Shown piece by piece: positions 50,992 through 63,860 of a stretch of 64,000 bases of DNA. A program made the position numbers and the translations under genes. The DNA lies in NCBI GenBank assembly GCA_025786725.1, contig JAHLTZ010000066.1:1-64000 (forward strand), written 5' to 3'. Under the pieces are notes generated by a model. That model saw only the letters and a program-made list of their open reading frames with translations, made no database searches and was not told the origin of the DNA. Source of the DNA: Syncephalis fuscata. Taxonomy: Eukaryota; Zoopagomycota; Zoopagomycetes; Zoopagales; Piptocephalidaceae. Positions within the stretch are counted from its first letter, which is position 1. Each line of letters opens with the position of its first letter.

Positions 50992-53900
50992 ATGTCACAA
51001 TCGCGACCAGCCTTGACAGCTGGCACCAACAATACCAGCAATGTAATTGATAGTCAGTCTGTTATTTCATCACAACCCAGTGTATCGTCAATGCCTGCAT
51101 CTGTAATGCAACAGGTAATAGCAGAACGCGATGCTTTACGCGAACAAAATGACCAGCTATGGAAGATTATTGAAAAACAGCGTAGTATTATTCAACAATT
51201 ACAGCTGCGTAATGGCGAGCTTCAAGAGGCGTTAAATAGTTTACAATTGACTGAAGGACAGCAAATTGATATAATTGGCAATGATAGTGCTGTTAATACA
51301 AGTGTAGCAAGTAAACAGAACTTAGTACGACGGCGTTCAGGCTCACTTGACACTGTAAGTGCTATCAGTCGTGGCATGGCTGTTCTATCAAGAGATGGCA
51401 CCATACACGAGATGGACGATTCTGAACTGCGCCGGCCGCGGTCGCATCACCCTCTCCACTTATGCTAAACTCGGTCCCTGTCACCACACCACCACATCCG
51501 ACTGTTACGCCAGCTACTCCGCGTACATCAAAGGATATTGATAGTGTGCGTAAACAAGCACTGCGTGTTGCAGTACCGACACAAGCAACAACACAAGGGG
51601 ATGTGCCATCGTCGCCTTTTAAAGCTTCACCTGATCCGCACGATAGGACTATTTTATCTCGAGCATCTGGTAATACACGTAGTCCTATTTCACCTTCTGC
51701 ACGATCATCACCACGTGCATTGGATAGTATGGCTACTCAGGGCGTAGATAGAATTTTGCGCCACCATGGATCGTTGGAAACGGTTCGTTCACAAGGCCGA
51801 CCTGCCCAGTCAATACCTTCACCTCGCGGTCAGTCACCACGTCTTCAACAGCAGCATTTTTCAAGTAATAGTCCTATATCACCATCCGCTGTACGCCAAC
51901 GTTCACTTGAACAATTGCCACGTAGCCGTGGTACTTCTCCCCACACAAGTGGCCATTCCACGCCACAAAGACAGGCATCATTTGAACGAAACGGCTCGTT
52001 AAATCGTGCTAACGGCCCTGTATCGAGTATGTCATCAGAAGGAGCATTTAATCAGCCACGGTCAACGCCATATTCACCAACTATAGGTACGCCAACACTA
52101 GCGGGAATACAGCAACGCACACAATGGCATCAGCTACAATGCATGGCCAGTCTACAATATCCACGACAGTAATGCATTTACAGAATGAAGTAGAATACAT
52201 GTCATTTAGTCCAACAAAAGAGACACCGCCACCACCAGCAAATGAACAACAACAGCCATGGGATCAACATGGCCGTTTAGCAATAATGAAAGTAAAGAAA
52301 AAGAGCCATTGAATTCACTTAATCAAGAAAGTGAAATTAATCGTATGAGTGTTATGGTGCAACCACCGTCAAGTCCACATTCTTTAAGCCTGAAAATCAA
52401 CCTCGTGTTCCATTACCGCCACCAGGTGTATTGTCATCAATCGGTAATCCAATGATAAAGAATGATTTAACGGCACCTATATCATCTACATCGGCATTTA
52501 TCACAGAATCAACATCGTCTACGTTAGTTAATACAGTAACAACTACGGATAATAACGATAATGGTGAACATGGCAAACATGAAAACGAAGAAGAATACAA
52601 TAATAATAATAATACTGGCCATTATGAAGATGAGAATCGATCAATAACTGATACACAGCATGTAGACTCGGTTGCAGCACGTAGAATGCGAAATGTTGGT
52701 AGTTTCCGCCTTAGTCGAGCCGATATGCCACCGGCATCCTTCACCAAATTGATAGTATAACCGAACAGCTACAAGAAAGTGTTCAAAAACATCGTGATCA
52801 AAATGGCAGAAGTGGCAGCATTGATACAGCAGCATTGGAGTCGATGCATCGTCTATTCATTCATGGCACGATGACATTGATTACCAGTCCCTATTAGTCT
52901 AGCTGGTCAAGGATCGGAGGAGCGTGACTCGTATTTACTACAAGTCATACTATTGATAGTTTAGATGTTGAAGACGGTGATGGTGATGAAGGCTTTGATA
53001 GCGATGGATTTGAGCCACATGATGGTGAACACAACGTGGAAAATACCCGTTCCGAAAGCGTATCCAGTCTACCATTAAATGAGTCACCTGGTCGATCAGC
53101 TGTATTGTCCACAATAGCGCGTGAACCATTAAGTCCTGGCCTAGCAAAAGCATCTCATTCTCAGGCACAAGTAACACTGCAACAAATACGGGCAATATGA
53201 CACCGCGTGGACCAGTATTACATCAACCAATTGAGCCACTTGCGGATATTAAAGGCATTGGTGCATTTGTTGTGGCCTCTGGATTTTCACTTAATGATAA
53301 AGGCCGTGAAGTATCAACATTTGTACTTGCTGTTGTACGTATGGATGCAAGCAATACCAATGAAGCCATGAACTATGGCGAGTAGAAAAGGAATATGTTC
53401 ATTTTGTTAAATTAGATGCTTCAGTAAGTTACTATTATATTATATTATATTATATTATATTAATATTTGTGTATTAGTTGAAACATAAACAACCACGTAA
53501 AATACTTAATGCTATTGGTAAATTACCTGAAAAAAGTTTATTTACTGGACATGCACCACAGAAGGTTGATCAACGCAAGGTAATTTAATATTATAACAAT
53601 ATAATATTTATTTATCAATTAATGGATTTATTTAAATTAGGCGGCACTTGAAATATATTTACAAGCTGCTATTGCTACTAATCCACCAACTGTAGATGCA
53701 TTATGCTCCTTCTTATCAACAAATGTTAAATATCCAGACAAAGGAATTACTGTAAGTATAAATGTTGCTTATTAATAGTAATATATATAATTAACTGTTA
53801 TTTATTAGCCGGAAGGGTATAAAGAAGGATATTTGACCAAAAGAGGCAAAAACTTTGGTGGGTGGAAGAAGCGATACTTTATGCTACGCAGTCCAGTTCT

Positions 53901-56491
53901 TGAATATTATGAAAGTGTAAGTTATTTAAATAGACAAGTTGTTAGCATTATCTAATAGCACAATATATATACACACATATATACATATTATAGCGCGAAG
54001 GTCAACGACTTGGTACCATTCCATTACGTCACTGTCAAGTAATGCGTCAACAGCCACGTCAACGTGATCATGATGAAAAGGCTTACCGTCATGCATTTAT
54101 GATTATTGAGGCAAGAAAGAATAGTAATGTAACACGACATGTATTCTGTGCAGAGAGTGACGAAGAACGTGATTCATGGGTCTACTGTCTATCACGTTAT
54201 ACTGGACAACAACAACAACCAATCACAGCATGCTCAGGCTGAATCGATTGACTCACTTGGTTCAGGTTCTACTGGTGCTGAAGATATACAAGTACCCACT
54301 AGTCGTGGTAAATTACGTAAAATGAGTAAATCAGACACTTCCAATTGCAGCAATCAACGTACAGGCAGTATATCCCATAGTGCTCCTCTAGTATATCAGA
54401 TACTGCAGCTTTTGCAGAATCAAAGTCATCTCATCAATTGCCGGTTGTTGAAGAGAAAGTTGAACGACGCAGTCCATTAAGCAATGTAGCAGCAAATGAA
54501 AATGATAACACTGATTTGTATAACAATCATTCAGTTGATCTTAATCATAAAAATGTAACATCAGCGCCCACACCAGTACCTCATAGTGCAGTTGATACAG
54601 CCATGGCACATCAACCTAATATTGGTAGATCATCGCCTGTTCATCATAGCACAGTGGTACCTGATAGAGATATTCAGCAACATCATAGCAATGCACCTAT
54701 TAGTCATAGATCTGCCATGTCTTTGGGAAGAGAAGCAGATCGTCGAGAATTGCCACCAGCAGCACACGATGCAGCTAAGCCAACAACAGCGCCACCACCA
54801 CCACAAAATGAACGTTCTAACTTTTATTCTTCATCTTCTCAAGTATCGACATTACACAAAGCAGCAGTGGTAAAAAGGATGCGGCACCTGTTTCACAACA
54901 GAAAAAGAAAGGCTTTTGGGGTCGTATGTTTACAGGTGGTGGTAAGTTGAACTAATAACTACACGTCTATTATTTAATGACGCTCATCTTTATTATTGCT
55001 CTATACTAGAACCTGGACGACGTGTTACAAATCAGCCGGTATTTGGTGTGCCATTAGAACGGGCCATTGAAATATCACGGGTCAAGGAAGGATTTGATGT
55101 CCAGCAGTTGTTTATCGTACCATTGAGTATCTTGAAGCAAAACAAGGTAAATATAAATGATAATATACATATGTTTTTATATTTATTATGTTTTTATAGC
55201 GGAGCATGAAGAAGGTATTTATCGGTTATCAGGCAGTACGGCAGTAGTACGGCAGCTACGAGAGAAGTACGACACCTATAATGATTATAATCTTGTGGCA
55301 TCTGGTGAATATTACGATGTCCATGCCGTGGCCGGTGTACTTAAAATGTATCTACGAGAATTGCCCATCAATGTGCTTACACGTGAACTTCATTCGCAAT
55401 TCCTTAAAGTACTTGGTAAGTACGAATAGTTATATAACTGTTTAATAATTCATAATTACTAATTAATTAACGTAAAATAACATTACAATACCATTAGATA
55501 ACGATGATCGCCGTATTCGAGTCAATGAATTGGGTAAACTTGTATCACAGTTACCCGTGGCAAATTACACACTATTACGTACATTAATTGCTCATTTAAT
55601 ACGAATTGTTCGTAAAAGCGATGTTAACAAAATGACTATCCGTAATGTTGGTATTGTGTTTTCACCTACACTTAATATTCCTGCTGGTGTATTTGCACTA
55701 TTTATGGCCCAGTTTGACTACATCTTCTTTATTGACACGGATGGTGTGGCCAAACCACGTATGGTGGCAGAGGGCGAGGAACTACTAGGTGAACGAGTTG
55801 AAGCAACTAAACACCGAGTAATACCGCCCAGTGTAAAAATCAATACTGAACGACAGAATCATATTGGCAATGCTGCGTCATCACCACGTACACCAACAAC
55901 ACCACGATCTATGGATATTCCAATGGAAATACCCGGATCGCATGGTGCAAGTACAAGTATAAGCAGTTCATTACCTGTCAATTCTGGTAATCATTTGGCT
56001 GTACTTGAGGAGCGATCTGCTTCAAATGGCCGGTCAAAGAGAAATAGTCTTATTTATCAGAGTGTAGCACCTGAGTTAGTTCAATTGGAACGACCATTAG
56101 ATGGTAAGTAACTGAATATGTATACAGCTTGTTTACTAACATATATACATGTTGTTATATTAGATAATATTCACCCGGTTAATGAACCTACACACAACAT
56201 TCAACAATTCAAGAAACAAATCATTATGTATCGCCATCAACCAGTACTGATAATGTTTATCATCCAACTATCCAAGTAAGCGGCTATGAAGCTGAAGGAA
56301 ATGGTGAAGCCCAACAACACCATTATTATCAACAACAAGAACAGGCATCACTTCATCATGCCATGACGGGTGGTGGTGGTACATTTAGTGCACCAGCACA
56401 CTTGCGTTCTTTACAAGAAAGGCCAGAAAGTCAATTTACTGACTTCAGTGATTATACTCAAGATAATGAACCAGTACCACTTTCTCCCTAA
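50992..56491 (+). CDS. PX-PH-RhoGAP protein (Bem3-like)
   Basis: A GTPase-activating protein for Rho/Cdc42-type GTPases acting in polarity. Order of parts: N-terminal coiled coil (VIAERDALREQNDQLWKIIE); long Ser/Pro-rich linker; PX-like domain (about 53220-53760: GAFVVASGFSLNDKGREVS, EYVHFVKLDAS, KLPEKSLF, LEIYLQAAI); PH domain (about 53815-54230: KEGYLTKRGKNFGGWKKRYF ... SWVYCLSRY); second linker; RhoGAP domain (about 55060-55780) with the arginine finger GIYRLSGS, YLRELPINVL and NVGIVFSPTL. The same PX-PH-RhoGAP order occurs in yeast Bem3. The open frame is interrupted by about ten single-base shifts (for example near 51445, 52115, 52300, 52755, 53385, 54230, 54405, 54870, 55103 and 56205), most fixed by one added base. 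The stop is at 56489-56491 after NEPVPLSP. Confidence 0.88.
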
Positions 56492-58029
56492 GAATCTATA
56501 ACTAATCAATTAATTAATTAGCTAGTAACCAATGATTACTGGTTATATTGGCTATACGTGTAATAACTGTCTTTGGCGCAATTGTATGCGCATGCTTACT
56601 CTCGCTTCCTTTGTGTACAAGGCATTCGCTTCACTTCTTCTTTTTTATTTCTAATTAAATAATATTTAATCTTCACAGTAATTGTAATTAGCTTAATATT
56701 TAAAAGCTTTTGTAATAAAAATGAATCCAGTATATTTGAAAGATCAGGTAATGTATTGACTAATTGTATCAGTAACTGTTATTTTAAACATCTTAATACA
56801 ACTTACATTCTTTAGCAATAATAGCAATAATTATTTAATTAATTGTTCTATTTGATTGTACTAGTGTTGTTGCACTAATATATACATGCTATATTCCATT
56901 TCATTTTTTATTTTGATACTTGTTAATTGAGTTAAATAAACTGCATTATTATACAATTTAATTTAATTTATTAGCCATTTATTATAGTTTATGGTTAAAA
57001 TGACTAGTATTTAATGACATCCAACTTATTGAACATGATGATGGGCGGTGAGTGACATCATCATCAAATACTCATCATCATAGATTATTATCCAGTATGC
57101 ATATATCCTCTATTTGTTTTTGTTATTATTATTGTATATTATTCTAATATATATCATTCTATAACATGCCAGACACGTTTTATTGTTTATACGCGGCAAT
57201 ATAGTTTGTTCATTCCACTCATTACACTATGCGCACTATAACACAATTATCCATTTTATTCTCATGGTATTTCTATCATAACTTAATCTATTTAAATGCA
57301 CACCACTCGTAACATACAAAGCAATAAAGTAATTGCAGATATTAACATAGCAATATACCACTATCTGAATCCATTGCTGTAGCTACACATGCTGTTATTG
57401 GTCGCTATATATAGACTATGCAATCTCAGTTTCACCAACTGCTTAACACGAATGTCGCCTATGCTGCCCACTTTCTTCACCACTCTTCTCCTATTCCACT
57501 ACTACCACTATGTATTTTTGCTACAAGAATACGTGAATTGCTTTTGCAACTTACAATTGCAGCGAGCTATGCTGTAGTGCACGCTAAAACGTCTGCTTGT
57601 GGCACACACGAATACACATATTATTATTAGGCTAGCTGGACGAGTTGTGTACTAGATACGCACTTTAAAGCTATCGATATTACACTGTGTTGTGTTGTGC
57701 AATGCTTGTTTGTCTGCTCATTTGTTACAAGCTGTGACAGAAGGACGGCACACTTGTTGACGGACGCCACTAAAGCAACTGTTGTAATAGTAGTGCCCAG
57801 TACAAATATTCAAAGGGCTATTCAGTTGGTATAACACCACTAAACTAGCTGCTGCAATAGTGCAACTGTTTAGCAGTGGGTGCTGTGGTGGTCTAAATAG
57901 GACTCAGTGAGAAGTCCTGCCAAGTGGAGGGTCGCTTGAATGGTGTAGTTGGCCGCTACTTTTACGGTGTTATTTTAGTGGTGCACTGGTGTGTGGGACT
58001 AGTATAATGGATATACAGCCATTGTTGCT
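56492..58029. other. Intergenic region with one foldback arm
   Basis: About 56940-57115 is a forward arm of the dispersed family (GAACATGATGATGGGCGGTG, TTATCCAGTATGCATATA), without an obvious reverse partner. Two overlapping short frames at 57389-57630 are not convincing. From about 57640 base composition becomes richer in GC, as in the tandem array at 42.7 kb, though I cannot align the two. Confidence 0.5.
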
Positions 58030-58539
58030 ATGTCACAGAATATGGACGATGAAGGCACTTGCCCCGATGTAGTGTGTAGCATACTGTTTGTTGGCAGTTC
58101 ACTGCTAGCTTGCAGCTTGCGTATGGGTTGCTTTGAAGGATTATCTCTTACATGTTGCCAATATCATAATATTATTGGCACTATCAAGATAGCTTCTTCA
58201 GCTCAACTATGGACCTATCCATACAAAAATTGGCGTGGGCTACGTAATAGTTGCAGCTATGCGATTGTGTGGTATTATAGCATAATATCACACTGTCTGC
58301 AAACAGGATGGGTGGAGCGCAGCTTAGATGTTCTATATAGTGCAACGATTGTTTTGTATCTGCATTTGAGTCACATTGTGAATTCAGTGTGCCGGCTGTT
58401 TTTATTGCATTCGAGCATCATCTGGAAATTCAGTGCAATACGAAACAACTCTTTGCGCTATTTTAACGATTGCTACATATTGTACACTGCTTTATTTACG
58501 GTATTATGTGTGCATGTATGGTTAAGTGCATTAATATAA
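58030..58539 (+). CDS. Possible small Cys-rich membrane protein (hypothetical)
   Basis: A 169-codon ATG-initiated frame (MSQNMDDEGTCPDVVCSILF) with several hydrophobic segments and many Cys, Leu, Ile and Tyr residues. A frame of this length is unlikely by chance in such AT-rich DNA, but the local composition is richer in GC, which weakens that argument. I see no recognised domain, no introns and no typical upstream context. It may be a relic or a chance frame in a transcribed non-coding locus. Confidence 0.3.
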   Translation: MSQNMDDEGTCPDVVCSILFVGSSLLACSLRMGCFEGLSLTCCQYHNIIGTIKIASSAQLWTYPYKNWRGLRNSCSYAIVWYYSIISHCLQTGWVERSLDVLYSATIVLYLHLSHIVNSVCRLFLLHSSIIWKFSAIRNNSLRYFNDCYILYTALFTVLCVHVWLSALI

Positions 58540-59645
58540 CACTGTTGTAAAGCGGTAATGTAGCGATGACGGCAAAGTGGGAGCTTCATATATTTACGTG
58601 GCATCTTTTATTATACAATTGACGTAATGGGGCACTACGTCGTTGAAGGTGTATCTCAAATATGTGGAGTAATTGCTTTGTGCTGGGCTGAATGCTTCCA
58701 TACTGTCGTTTGTTACATGCTGCATCGGGGCTTTTAACAATTATAAATATTAGATTATAAGATAACCATTTAGATTATATAATTTAGAACATTAACTTAA
58801 TATACATATGTTGTAATTATACGACAGGTACATAGCAATTTATAATTATTAATTATAATATTAACGGGAAATTATTAGATTAAGATCATGGATACAACTG
58901 CACATAGTTTCAAGGACACCTGGTGCCGTACAAGAGGATCGTCCAAGTAGCAAATGCCAGCTTTATGGAGTGCCGTCGTTTGGATTTTTAGTCATTCAAG
59001 CCGTTACTATTTTTATTTAATATACCACATTTACTTATTATTTAATTACCAGAGTGGCTCGGTGTTGTATATTATTGTCAAATTGCTGCCGCCTATTACA
59101 AGAGTGCAATAAAATAATACATTCAATTCTTATAGCCTATACTTGATCAGCATAATTAGAGTAGCTGTATATTAATAAATATTCTATTTTTCATTCATAT
59201 TGCATTTGATTGTATTGTTTGAGTATGCATCAATATTACACATTAGTAATAAATAGGCTCATTAATTTACATGATATGAAATGCTTATTGGAAATGAATA
59301 TTGTTATGTATGTATAACAAACTGGTTGGTTTAAATCAACATCGACTGTTGTAATAAGCATTGCACAGTTAATGTATTTAAAACACTGTACTAGCAAATT
59401 TAAAATAGACTATTCGCTGCAGAATGTCGCATAATCATGACTGCAATTGGTATTTTGTGCACTTTGAATCAATGTTCCATTATCGACGTTGTTCGTGCGT
59501 CATTGGTTCAGCTGCCACCTTGCATGCCGGTGCTGGCATATAGCTAGCTAAATAAAAGTGACGCGCTGCCACCTTTGTTATCTATCTTTATTTGAGCTTT
59601 ATTTTTGTCGGAACACGTACTTTGCTTGCCAAGTTTATTGTAAAC
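58540..59645. other. Intergenic region upstream of FHA kinase B
   Basis: AT-rich up to about 59400, then a more balanced 240 bases (59400-59645) ending at the kinase ATG, with CAGCTGCCACCTT near 59511 echoed by CGCTGCCACCTTTG near 59563. The echo may be a short promoter repeat. No gene is supported. Confidence 0.45.
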
Positions 59646-62321
59646 ATGTCGTCTTCAAACAACTCCACCTCATGTGGCAATGCTGAGCCATCTTATCATG
59701 CCGCGTCGTTGGCATCTAACGACACTCCGCTTAAGTCGCTATCACATTCTAGCCACGTACCAGATGCTGTTAATACATCAGTTGCTGGCCCATCCGCCTC
59801 CCCGTCCCTCCTGCCTCTACTATATCTACTGCTTCTACTGCAGCCAATGCACCACTTAAACCATCTGATGACGACAGTATAAACACCTGCTTCCTCAAAA
59901 AGACGCCCATGCTATGGGACAGCCTGCCTCATGCTGAGATGCGTGATGTAGCTGGATGGATAGAAGTGTTCGACTTGGAACGCACAGGTAAGTAAAAGTT
60001 TATAAATAACCGTGATGTAATTGGCTGATCAATATTATAGAGATATTGATAAAAGTTGGGCAAACTTTTATCTTTGGAAGTGGCGTCGAGTGGTAAGTAT
60101 TGAATTAACTACTATTTGGGGTAAAATGACTTTTACTAACAACTATGTAACGATGACTTTATTAATATAGTGATTATGTTATTCCGGGGGCAGAGGTACC
60201 TGAACAATGGTTCCGTATATTTATGGTAATTGCCATATCAACGTTTAATAACTTGTACTAACTATTACGGGTTGATATAGGAAGGGAACTTGATTATGTT
60301 CCAAGTAAGTATATTATTTTTATTTCCATTTATAACTAAATTTTATTTAGAACATTAGCGGCGTTGCATTAACTGGTAATTATAAAAATATCACTTAGTT
60401 ATGCGTTAACATGCTGTACAGTCAATGGTAAATTGGTGGAAAAAACCAACAAAATCATTTTTTTGAATGGCGGTTTTATCAGTATTCCTGGCTGTGAAAG
60501 TAGGTTATGAAATAGTTATAATTATTATAATTAATAATCAATTATTAGTAACCTTTCGCGTGTATAATCTGGAACTCACAGACCACATTGTACCCGACAA
60601 CAGCCCAGATTATAAAATGGTAGGTTTAATTAACATATGATATTAAAATAATTTAACACAATAACGTATAGGCTGTTGGAAAAAAATATACCATCAGCAA
60701 GGCCATACTTGGGTCGTGAGTGTAGCAATAATTTATTATTGCAATATATTAACTATTAATATTTACTAGTGGAACCTTTGGCAAAGTATATGTAGCAGAG
60801 ATTAATGCCACAGGCGAACGCGTCGCCATAAAAAAGTCCAGCAATGGACTGGAAAAAACTCAAGAGGAGGCAGATTTAGCTGTTATAACATTCGTATCTG
60901 AAATTCAGATACTTCACGAGCTCGATAATCCGTTTATGGTTAAAATGTTGGATTTTATGGCTACAGCAAAGTTCAACTACGTTGTGCTCGAGATGGCAGA
61001 GGGTGGTGATTTAAAAAACTATCTAAAGCTGCACCACCCCCTGCCAGAGCCTGCAGCACAGTATATTGTGCACCAACTAATGCGTGGATTGAAGGTGAGT
61101 AATAATTATACCAGTTGATATTATACTAACACAGACCAATTAGTACCTGCATAAAAATAACATTATTCATCGAGGTAAGTGTAATGGTTATTTATTAGCA
61201 ACATTTGGTAATTGTATGTGATTTCACCATCAAACATTAGACATTAAAGTAAGTAACAATTGGTAATGCAATATAATCAACTAATGTTGCTGTAGCCCAA
61301 AAACATCCTTTTGCGCGGACATCACAAGTACCCGCATGTGATGTATTCCGACTTTGGGCTGGCGTGCCAGCTGGAAGATGCCAACGCACTTGCAGACGAT
61401 TACCGTGGTACGCCAATTTTTATGGCGCCTGAGGTCTTTTTGGGAAGCAAGGGAGGGCGTGCTATTATCGAACAAGCAGCTGCGAAATCTAAGTCGGCTA
61501 ACACATTTGATGTCTCTGACCATGCTGTTGATGGATATGGCAAAGAGGTTGATGCATGGAGTCTGGGCGTAACAATATATTCTTTATTTTCAAGTAAGTT
61601 TTAACAGACTAGATTATTATGTCTGTTTTAAAGTGTGTAATAGAAAAGCATCCGTTTGAGGGATTTACGGATATTCACTTTCTTGTACGCAAGATGATAA
61701 ATGATGAGCCTCAGTTCAGAGGCAAAGTATGGAAGACTGTTACAGATCAAGGTAAGTAATATGGTTTAAATTTATACAATTTATTAATACAATTACAGCT
61801 ATAGGATTTATAGCTGCTTTGTTGAATTCAAGCCCATCGGCCAGATACACGGCTGGAATGGCGCTAAAGAATTCATGGCTTAGCGAGCCATTCAAAACGC
61901 TGGTTGAGCGGTATCGCGACCCTCAGCTATTGGAAGAACTCAAGGACCTGGAAGAAGACGAAGAAACCGAGCAAACTGAACTGACCAAGCTAAAGGACAG
62001 CGCTCAACCAATCCAAGACACGGACAAGGAAGAGCCAGAAGTGGCCCAAAAACAAGCAACTGGCACAGAAGAAGAGCTAGTTCAACAAGAAGATGATCAA
62101 AATGAAGAAGCGGAAGAGGAAGAAGAAGCGGAAGAGCTGGTACAGAATGTACAAGAAGCAGCAAATTTGGTTGAACCTTTTTCTTCTTTCAAGGTCGAGA
62201 AGCGCCAGCTTTCTCATGCTTCAGAGAATGAAGCTGAAGAAAGCAAGCGCAACAGACTTGGTAGGTACACGCTGATAATACATTACAATAACTAACGTCA
62301 ATACTAGACGATGATTTTTAA
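59646..62321 (+). CDS. FHA-domain Ser/Thr kinase, Chk2/Rad53-like (paralogue B)
   Basis: Paralogue of the kinase at 38.6-41.3 kb, with the same exon plan. ATG 59646 opens MSSSNNSTSCGNAEPS. One base is missing near 59806; with it exon 1 (to 59987) continues to GWIEVFDLERT. The FHA domain follows (KVGQTFIFGSGVECDYVIPG ... SGVALTVNGKLVEKTN). Kinase motifs: AILGSGTFGKVYVAE, VAIKKS, EIQILHEL, IIHRDIKPKNILL (RD type), SDFGLAC, MAPEVF and VDAWSLG. Exons of 24, 25, 31 and 8 nt match those of paralogue A; the 8-nt exon is 61241-61248. The tail is Glu/Gln-rich and basic (ESKRNRL), and a final intron (62261-62307) joins to DDDF and the stop at 62319-62321. Likely a nuclear DNA-damage or stress kinase (inference from domain order). 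Confidence 0.9.
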
Positions 62322-62340
62322 ACATGTACTTAGTTTTGTG

Positions 62341-63250
62341 CATTAAATAAATTGTTTTTTATTAATTATTTAATGCGATTCGGTGTCAAATGACTAAATT
62401 TAATAACATTCGCGCAATTGCACTGCACATTCACTCTATTGAACATGGGGACAAGTGGTGAGTTTTATTTAATCGTCACATCACCACACATTGCTTTTTT
62501 GGTGGTCAAATGACTAATATTTAATAACATCCAATCTATTGAACATGATGATGGGTGGTGAGTGACATCAATCATCAAATACTCATCATCATAGATTCAT
62601 TATCCAATATGCATATATCCAGTACACATATATCCCCTATTTACCTATATTATTCCCATTCTATTTTATACTACTATATACCATTATATGATATATCAGG
62701 TACATTTTATTGTTATAGGTCTCAATTACATATAGTTTGCTAAATGAATGAGATGAATGAGTCGAGATTTATTAATAATAGTGCTAGAACCAAAAGGACA
62801 ACTGTACTAGCTAGTGCGTATACACTAGATAATAAAATGATATGGAGTATAATAAACATGCAATATTAAATGACGATTAGCTATGTTACCATTATTGAGT
62901 ATATATGCATGATCCGTGAGTGGAATTAGTTGAAATTTATTAGTAATAAAGCTAGAATAAAATAAAAACAGTTTTGGGTAGAGAAAGGACAAATGAGTAT
63001 AAAATGATATATATTAATGTGAAATAGAATGGGAATGATATATGTGAATAGAGTATATATTTATACTGAGCATATGCGTATTAGATCATAAATCTATAAT
63101 AATGAGTATTTTGGACCCTAATGTGAATTACTCCTAGTTTCATGTTCGCTAAAAAAAAGTTTAATTTAAATGTATGAATGTTATTAAATGTAATTATTTG
63201 ACCCCCAAATTACACTAATTATTAATAAATTGTTTAATGCTTACAAAAAA
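62341..63250. mobile_element. Foldback/MITE-like element, second complete copy
   Basis: The left arm (about 62341-62720) contains a partly duplicated head: two GAACATG...GTGGTGAG blocks at about 62440 and 62540. It pairs with a reverse arm (about 63050-63250). The outermost sequence of the right arm (TTAATAAATTGTTTAATGC) is the reverse complement of the outermost sequence of the 10.7-kb element, showing that the inverted ends are long and shared. The interior (62720-63050) has AT-rich sequence and CTAGAA-type repeats also found near 38.2 kb. No transposase is encoded. Confidence 0.65.
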
Positions 63251-63860
63251 ATGGGTATTTTTATTTAATTAATAAATGAGATGATATATACAATATGATA
63301 TATACAAGTCATCAATTGAATGGCATTGTACATAAAAAGGCCATGAACAAATTGAAGTACAGATGAGGGAATTGTTCAAGTGACAAAATAAAAGAAACAA
63401 TAGAAATCTGTTGCATAAAATCAAGTATATTTATATAACAATGTTATCAGTAAAATAAGAAGATTAGATAACAAATAATAAAGAAATGTCATTATCATAA
63501 AATATAATACTATACTTGACAATTAAGTTGTTAAACGTTAGATTCAGTTATAAAAAACATTGTTTATTGAATATTAAATAAATACTTATAAACACATCTA
63601 TTCTAAGCTACATTTTTATATAAAACATAATAGCAGACATTCATTTCATATGCAACTGATACAAATTGTTTGCATATTTTTTATTTTCAAAAACAAGGGG
63701 CTCAAAATAAATAACTCCTCGTATGTAAAGATAAGGCCTGTCACTAAGAGCTGCTTGTACTACAAAACTTGAGATTTTTAAGAATTTCTTTATTTAGCAT
63801 ATCGTCATTTCTGGGCATTACAAAAACGGATACTTACACTTTTTTATTTTTCAATTCAAA
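63251..63860. other. Upstream region of the right-edge gene
   Basis: AT-rich with no supportable gene. The 30 bases before the ATG at 63861 are T-rich then A-rich (TTTTTATTTTTCAATTCAAA), as expected of a fungal 5' leader. Confidence 0.45.

Noticed and set aside
57389..57630. Two overlapping short frames of 62 and 70 codons
   Set aside because: They overlap in different frames, have no recognisable features and lack codon bias.
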